This document shows positions 59,585 to 64,000 of a stretch of 64,000 nt of DNA, piece by piece. The position numbers and the translations under genes are program-made. The notes beneath the pieces were generated by a model. That model saw only the letters and a program-made list of their open reading frames with translations. It ran no database searches and was not told where the DNA came from. Source of the DNA: Enterocloster bolteae (GTDB taxonomy: Bacteria; Bacillota; Clostridia; Lachnospirales; Lachnospiraceae); the NCBI RefSeq assembly GCF_002234575.2, contig NZ_CP022464.2, positions 1,488,001-1,552,000 on the forward strand, written 5' to 3'. The number at the start of each line of letters is the position of its first letter. The first letter of the stretch is position 1.

Positions 59585-60808
59585 CTAAAACCCTCCTTTT
59601 TCCAGGAAATCAACTGCAAACTGAGCAAACACAGCGGCCATCTTGGGTATCATGGATTCTTCCAGCATGAAGTTGCTGCTGTGTAGCCCAAAGGTCCCGT
59701 TATTTTTCTCAGTCGCTATACCGGCATAAACGTATGCTCCCGGTACACGGGATACATATTCACTGAAATCCTCGCCTCCCAGATGAGGTTTTGTATCCAG
59801 TTTAACATGCTCTTTGCCTAATATGCCGGCAGCTGACTGGAGACAGAACAGGACTGCATCAGGGGAATTGATAACTGCACGGCCATGACCGGTCGTCACC
59901 CTGGCAAAGGCTCCGTTTGCAGCGGCTATTCCCTGGGCAATGCGCTTTATATCGTCCTCCATCTGTTCCATGACTTCCAACTTGTCTGCCCTTAGGGTAC
60001 CCGTCATCGTGCAGCAGTCAGGAATGATATTTCTTTTATCCTGAGGGCCGGAATGTATGGTACATACAGACAGAACCCGTGGTGCTGTTTCAGGAAGGCG
60101 TCGTGATACGATTTGCTGCAGACCGGAATATATCTGATTCGCTACGGCGATAGGATCTACGCACTCATGAGGCCAGGAACCATGACCACCCCGGCCGGTT
60201 ACCTGTATTTCAAAGCTTCCGGGATACCCGAAGGCACATCGTTTGGCCACATGCAATTCCCCGGCCGCTGCCCCCGGCCATGCATGGGCAGCAAAGACAG
60301 CGTCTACAGCAGGATTTTCCAGTATGTGGTCTTCCTCAACCATTTTTTTACCGCCAAGCCCATTTTCCTCACCGGGCTGGAAGACAAATTCAACGTTACC
60401 TGGAAAGTGACTTCGCAGCTTTGACAGAATCATTGCGCTGCCCAAAAGCCATGCGGCGTGACCATCGTGTCCGCATGCGTGCATTACGCCGGCTGTTTCT
60501 GACGCGTAGGGAAGTCCGGTTTTTTCTTCTATAGGCAGAGCGTCAATATCTGCCCGCAGGAGAACCGTTTTTCCGGGGCCCTTTGTTCCTTTCAGGATAC
60601 CGATAACCCCGGTCCCTCCGGCTGCACCTGTAATCACTTCCATCCCTTTCAGGCAGCGTAATTTTTCGGCAATTTTGTGAGAGGTTTTATATTCTTCCAT
60701 GGAAAGCTCTGGATGCTGGTGGAGTTCACGGCGAAATTGGATTAATTCCTCTCTGCATTGCTCCGCTTCTTCTTTGATTTGTTCTGTCAGTATTTGATTT
60801 GTCAGCAT
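59585..60808 (-). CDS. M20 family amidohydrolase (hippurate hydrolase / IAA-amino-acid hydrolase type)
   Basis: A 407-residue M20D-type amidohydrolase. Relatives cleave N-acyl amino acids (hippurate, N-acetyl amino acids or auxin conjugates). The metal site has Cys112 and His114 in HACGHDGH, the catalytic Glu147-Glu148 in QPGEENG and a late His in GLHSSNF. No signal peptide, so it acts in the cytosol. GGAGG precedes ATG 60808. It is the last gene after an amino-acid-type ABC transporter on the same strand; uptake followed by deacylation of an N-acyl amino acid is the natural reading. Confidence 0.87.
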   Translation of the reverse strand: MLTNQILTEQIKEEAEQCREELIQFRRELHQHPELSMEEYKTSHKIAEKLRCLKGMEVITGAAGGTGVIGILKGTKGPGKTVLLRADIDALPIEEKTGLPYASETAGVMHACGHDGHAAWLLGSAMILSKLRSHFPGNVEFVFQPGEENGLGGKKMVEEDHILENPAVDAVFAAHAWPGAAAGELHVAKRCAFGYPGSFEIQVTGRGGHGSWPHECVDPIAVANQIYSGLQQIVSRRLPETAPRVLSVCTIHSGPQDKRNIIPDCCTMTGTLRADKLEVMEQMEDDIKRIAQGIAAANGAFARVTTGHGRAVINSPDAVLFCLQSAAGILGKEHVKLDTKPHLGGEDFSEYVSRVPGAYVYAGIATEKNNGTFGLHSSNFMLEESMIPKMAAVFAQFAVDFLEKGGF

Positions 60809-60880
60809 TCGTTTCCTCCCTGAATCAAACTAAAATGTAATATGGCCCCACAGAAGTGAGGCCGGTATCATAGATAAAAA

Positions 60881-61618
60881 TTATTTGCTTACGAAATTTA
60901 AGAACTGGCGCAGCCTTGGATTTTCGGGATTATCAATGATTTCCTCGGGAGAACCGTCAGCGGCAATCATTCCATTGTCCATGAACAGTATACGGGTAGC
61001 AACGTTTCTTGCGAATTTGATTTCGTGGGTGACCAGAACCATGGTGGAATCTTCCTCGGCCAGTTGACGAATGGTATTCAGTACTTCTCCTACAAGTTCA
61101 GGGTCCAGGGCGGAAGTGGGTTCGTCAAAAAGCAGAACGTCCGGATTAACAGCCAGGGCCCTGGCAATGGCTACACGCTGCTGCTGTCCCCCCGACATCT
61201 TGGCCGGGTAAAAATCTTTGCGGTCCAGCATGCCCACCTTCTCTAAAAGCCGTAAGGAAGTTTCCTCTGCTTCCGCCTTTGGTCTGTTCTGCACTGTTAC
61301 GAGAGCTTCCATTACATTTTCCAGGGCTGTTTTATTTTTGAACAGATTATAACCCTGGAATACCATAGCAGACTGGCGTCGCAGGTTCCGTACTTCCTTA
61401 GAAGTATAACTGGCCGCGTTCACCCGCGCATTGCCGATCTGAATAATTCCCGTGGTGGGGACACACAGAAAGTTCAGGCAGCGCAGCAGGGTTGATTTTC
61501 CGGTGCCCGATGGCCCCAGGATGGCCACGATTTCATTTTTCCTTATATTCAGATTAATGTCCTTTAGAACTTCCGTATCAGTTCCGAATGTTTTGGACAG
61601 ATTTTCTACTGTAACCAT
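60881..61618 (-). CDS. Amino acid ABC transporter ATP-binding protein
   Basis: A 245-residue ATPase of the polar amino acid (GlnQ/HisP) family. Walker A is GPSGTGKST at 35-43, the signature is MSGGQQQRV and Walker B is VLLFDEPTSALDPE. It energises the permease and binding protein encoded upstream on the same strand. There is 72 bp between it and the amidohydrolase gene, so all four are likely one operon. Confidence 0.93.
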   Translation of the reverse strand: MVTVENLSKTFGTDTEVLKDINLNIRKNEIVAILGPSGTGKSTLLRCLNFLCVPTTGIIQIGNARVNAASYTSKEVRNLRRQSAMVFQGYNLFKNKTALENVMEALVTVQNRPKAEAEETSLRLLEKVGMLDRKDFYPAKMSGGQQQRVAIARALAVNPDVLLFDEPTSALDPELVGEVLNTIRQLAEEDSTMVLVTHEIKFARNVATRILFMDNGMIAADGSPEEIIDNPENPRLRQFLNFVSK

Positions 61619-61656
61619 CTGTTATTTCCCTTCAACGGCAGATTTTCAGCTATTAT

Positions 61657-62556
61657 TTAGTGGGTTGCCGTCAACCACTCGTCGCTAATAAGCTGGGATA
61701 AATCCTCATAAAACCATTTCGTGATGATTTCAGAAACAGTTCCGTCCTCATGCATTTCCTTTAATACCACATTGACTTCATCCCTGAGTCCTGTTCCCTC
61801 CTCAGTGTCAGCAAACCACCAGCCTACGTTGTTTCCAAACAGCTTTTGGTCCAACATACGAAATTCCAGGTTCTGGGCCTTTTCTGCTTTTTCAATGTTG
61901 GTGACCGTATTGGCATAACAGTCTATGCGCCCCAGGGAACAATCCTGAAAGCCTGCATTTGAATCCTCATAAGTTACAATTTTCCAATCATAATCCGGAG
62001 CCATGTTCTCAACGGTTGTCTGGGCAGCCTGTCCGGCTGTCACACCGATGGTATGTCCGCGTAAATCATCCAGTGTTTGATATTCGCTGTCTGGCTGGAC
62101 TATGATGACTTGCGCATCCGCGTAGATTGGGTCAGATGCGATATATGTTTTCAGACGGGCTTCGGTAATGGCAAAGCAGTTTGCAGCCACGTCCACACGA
62201 CCAGTGTTCAGCTCTCCAAACAGGGAGGCCATATCTGAAACCTGTTTCATCTCGATGGTCCATCCGGTGCGGGCTTCTATTTCAGCCCACAGGTCAGCTT
62301 CGGCTCCTGTCCAGTTCCCTTTGTCGTCAACCATGGAATAAGGTTCGCCGGTACCGGCAGTTCCCACAATGACAGTGCGGCTTTCAGCCTGTTTCGTGTC
62401 ATTGCCGGAATCGTCAGTCTTAGCTTCTTCGGATTGGCTTGTCTGTGTGGTTTTTGCAGAGCCGGCAGTCTCCGGGCTCTGTCCTGTACAACCTGCCATG
62501 GAAACAGCTGCCAGAGCTGCCGAGATAATAAGAGCGGTTATCTTTTTGTTTTTCAT
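61657..62556 (-). CDS. Amino acid ABC transporter substrate-binding lipoprotein
   Basis: A 299-residue family 3 solute-binding protein. The lipoprotein signal has lipobox SMAGC with Cys23. A Ser/Thr/Gln-rich linker follows to about residue 60, then a two-lobed domain with GTAGTGEPYSMVDDKGNWTG, DVAANCFAITEARLK and DLRGHTIGVTAGQAAQ. It is held at the cell surface and gives specificity to the transporter. The ligand could be an amino acid or an N-acyl amino acid. Confidence 0.92.
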   Translation of the reverse strand: MKNKKITALIISAALAAVSMAGCTGQSPETAGSAKTTQTSQSEEAKTDDSGNDTKQAESRTVIVGTAGTGEPYSMVDDKGNWTGAEADLWAEIEARTGWTIEMKQVSDMASLFGELNTGRVDVAANCFAITEARLKTYIASDPIYADAQVIIVQPDSEYQTLDDLRGHTIGVTAGQAAQTTVENMAPDYDWKIVTYEDSNAGFQDCSLGRIDCYANTVTNIEKAEKAQNLEFRMLDQKLFGNNVGWWFADTEEGTGLRDEVNVVLKEMHEDGTVSEIITKWFYEDLSQLISDEWLTATH

Positions 62557-62601
62557 ATGAATCCTCCGTTTTATGAATATTGTAATTTATAAGTAAACGG
62601 T

Positions 62602-63267
62602 CTAAAATATAGCATTGCACCGTTTTTCCAATACTTTCTGGATAGCAGTGAGAATCAGTGTTATAACCCAGTAAATCAGCATGACGCAGGCATAGCACTC
62701 AAAGAACTGGAAGGTGTTGGCACCTTCGATTTTGGCAGCCCCCATCACGTCCCTGACTCCAACCAGAAATGCCAGGGAAGACATTTTAAAAAGATTGATC
62801 AAGTCATTGAATAGAGGAGGAAGTGCAACGCGGATTGCCTGAGGTATGACGATTCTGATTGTCATTTGGAAACCTGTCATGCCAAAGGCCATGGCTGCTT
62901 CTCTTTGCCCCTCATCCACGGAAATCAATGCTCCGCGTATGGATTCTGAAACAAATGCCCCCATATTCAGACTCATGATGACCGCAACAGCCACGGTGGG
63001 AGACATATTAAGAATCAGGGAACTCAGGTTAGCCAGACCGTAATAGAAAAAGAACAGCTGGGCGGCAACCGGTGTACCGCGGACAAAGGATATCCAGATT
63101 TTTAAGACCTGGCTCACACCCTTAACTTTGTAATAGCTGATGATGGCAAAGACCATTCCGATGACAAGGGAGAACACAGCACTGATAATGGTCAGGGTCA
63201 GAGTCACATTTAGCTTACTCGCAATATAGGGAAGTGTTTGAAAGAAATAGCTCCAGTTAAATTTCAT
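62602..63267 (-). CDS. Amino acid ABC transporter permease
   Basis: A 221-residue polar amino acid permease (HisM type) with about five membrane helices. The EAA loop is EAAMAFGMTGFQMTIRIVIP, diagnostic of this group. I prefer ATG 63267 because AAAGGG lies 7 bp before it; ATG 63282 contains that site. It is the first gene of the operon permease, binding protein, ATPase, amidohydrolase on the minus strand. Confidence 0.9.
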   Translation of the reverse strand: MKFNWSYFFQTLPYIASKLNVTLTLTIISAVFSLVIGMVFAIISYYKVKGVSQVLKIWISFVRGTPVAAQLFFFYYGLANLSSLILNMSPTVAVAVIMSLNMGAFVSESIRGALISVDEGQREAAMAFGMTGFQMTIRIVIPQAIRVALPPLFNDLINLFKMSSLAFLVGVRDVMGAAKIEGANTFQFFECYACVMLIYWVITLILTAIQKVLEKRCNAIF

Positions 63268-63398
63268 ACCATACCCTTTCATGATGTTTTATCTTTATGT
63301 TAAATTGAACATGCATTGAACAGCAGACATATTATATATCGAGAAATCTACGAAATCCAGTTGGCAAAATCTATGGAGATTTTTGGCGGATAAATATT

Positions 63399-63653
63399 TT
63401 GAATGATGTTATAAATGTAAGGAAAACGAATGAAATTTCAGATATCTGCCATAAAAGCCAGGAACCGATTTTTGTAACAAAAAATGGCTATGGGGCTCTT
63501 GTTTTGATGAGCATTGAAGCGTATGAGAGTCTGATAACTGATACACAGATTGATGCTGCGATTGCAGAAGCGGAGACAGAAATGGAAGGTGGGGACATCC
63601 TTATGGATGCCAGGGAGGCATTGAGCGGATTGAGGAGAAAGTATGCAAAATAA
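63399..63653 (+). CDS. Phd/YefM-type antitoxin
   Basis: An 84-residue antitoxin. The N-terminal DNA-binding part is VRKTNEISDICHKSQEPIFV, TKNGYGALVLMSIEAYESL, the Phd/YefM signature, followed by an acidic C-terminal tail (from about 48) that would bind the toxin. The start is TTG 63399 with GGCGGA upstream. The N-terminus lacks a few residues compared with the family, so it may be slightly eroded. The toxin gene overlaps its end by 11 bp but is broken. Confidence 0.75.
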   Translation: MNDVINVRKTNEISDICHKSQEPIFVTKNGYGALVLMSIEAYESLITDTQIDAAIAEAETEMEGGDILMDAREALSGLRRKYAK

Positions 63654-63882
63654 ATATACAATCAAGATGTTTCAGCGTGCCCTGTGGGATTTAGACAGTA
63701 TTTACCAGTATATTTATGAACAGGTTCCGGAATAGGCAGAAAAGCAGGCGGACCGTTTGGAGGCAGGTATTTTCAGTCTGGAAGAATATCCATACCGTTG
63801 CGCGGAGCGAAAAACTGGCAGATATGCAAACCGCGGTTACCGGGAACTAATAGTGGGTAGTTCTATTTTTAGTAGAACATAA
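63643..63882 (+). pseudogene. RelE/ParE-type toxin, inactivated
   Basis: The frame from ATG 63643 reads MQNKYTIKMFQRALWDLDSI, then a TAG stop at 63733-63735, after which the same frame continues with AEKQADRLEAGIFSLEEYPY and the basic ERKTGRYANRGYRELIVG, all typical of RelE/ParE toxins. The last part loses the family pattern and ends at 63882, so at least one nonsense change and a damaged 3' end are present. The remaining 118 bp to the window end show only a short C-terminal-like frame and no gene I can support. Confidence 0.8.
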
Positions 63883-64000
63883 GATAAAATGCCATGTTGA
63901 TGCGGTATCGAAAAAGTTGAAGACTTAATAGAAATTGTAAAATTAGGTTTGCATTCCTAATATTTGGTCTTGGATAAATAGAAAAAATGTTTGTATCGAA

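Overview
The window looks like chromosome of a Gram-positive, gut-type Clostridia, most likely a Lachnospiraceae of the Enterocloster / Clostridium bolteae-clostridioforme type. This is inferred from moderate GC, strong AGGAGG ribosome binding sites, sigma-A promoters with 17-bp spacers, a CIRCE-controlled groESL, mini-RNase III, a CarD regulator, Bcp peroxiredoxin and many sugar and amino acid uptake systems. The species call is inference; the gene content is read from the sequence.

Layout. 1-5.7 kb: 3' end of carB, a RidA protein, a CarD regulator, a divergent carbamate-kinase-like gene, a CPBP protease, a GT2 glycosyltransferase, a small unknown gene and a MarR regulator. 5.8-12 kb: an apparent operon (DUF5058 membrane protein, second membrane protein, M20 amidohydrolase, creatininase-family amidohydrolase, MalY-type PLP enzyme, MFS transporter) behind a promoter carrying two inverted-repeat operators; it looks like a pathway for taking up and cutting an unidentified amide. 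12.2-13.6 kb: xanthine/uracil permease. 13.7-18.7 kb: a VNTR-like repeat, a PAP2 phosphatase, an RpiR regulator and the fructose operon fruK-fruA. 18.8-24.4 kb: AraC regulator, sugar ABC transporter and a mannonate-dehydratase-like enolase-superfamily enzyme. 24.4-31.5 kb: bcp, an sce7726 protein, an MFS transporter, two tRNAs, a lipid kinase, ispF, cysS, mrnC and rlmB. 31.5-36.5 kb: a secreted transglutaminase-like protein followed by a small type IV filament locus (pilC-like, four pseudopilin-like genes, pilT). 36.6-39.4 kb: ldh, tRNA-Thr and a complete ISL3-family insertion sequence with a perfect 8-bp target duplication. 39.4-45 kb: an orphan phage-tail-like small protein, then a methyltransferase-like membrane protein, a GH3-family adenylate-forming enzyme and a 7TM/GGDEF/HD-GYP protein. 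45-54.4 kb: azlCD, glnS, a MocR regulator, a MORN-like protein, an acidic membrane protein and groESL.

The last 10 kb is accessory and partly decayed. A large serine recombinase, a previously missed 52-residue ribbon-helix-helix gene and a RhuM gene lie between two truncated genes: the 3' part of feoB on the minus strand and the 3' part of a frameshifted amidase on the plus strand. Both genes point away from the element and both lack their 5' ends. Beyond it is an operon for an amino-acid-like substrate (ABC transporter plus M20 amidohydrolase) and an antitoxin with a broken toxin gene.

The points most worth following are the MarR-linked amidohydrolase operon, the GH3/methyltransferase/HD-GYP group, the orphan contractile-tail-like protein, the reduced type IV filament locus and the two-gene junction around the serine recombinase.
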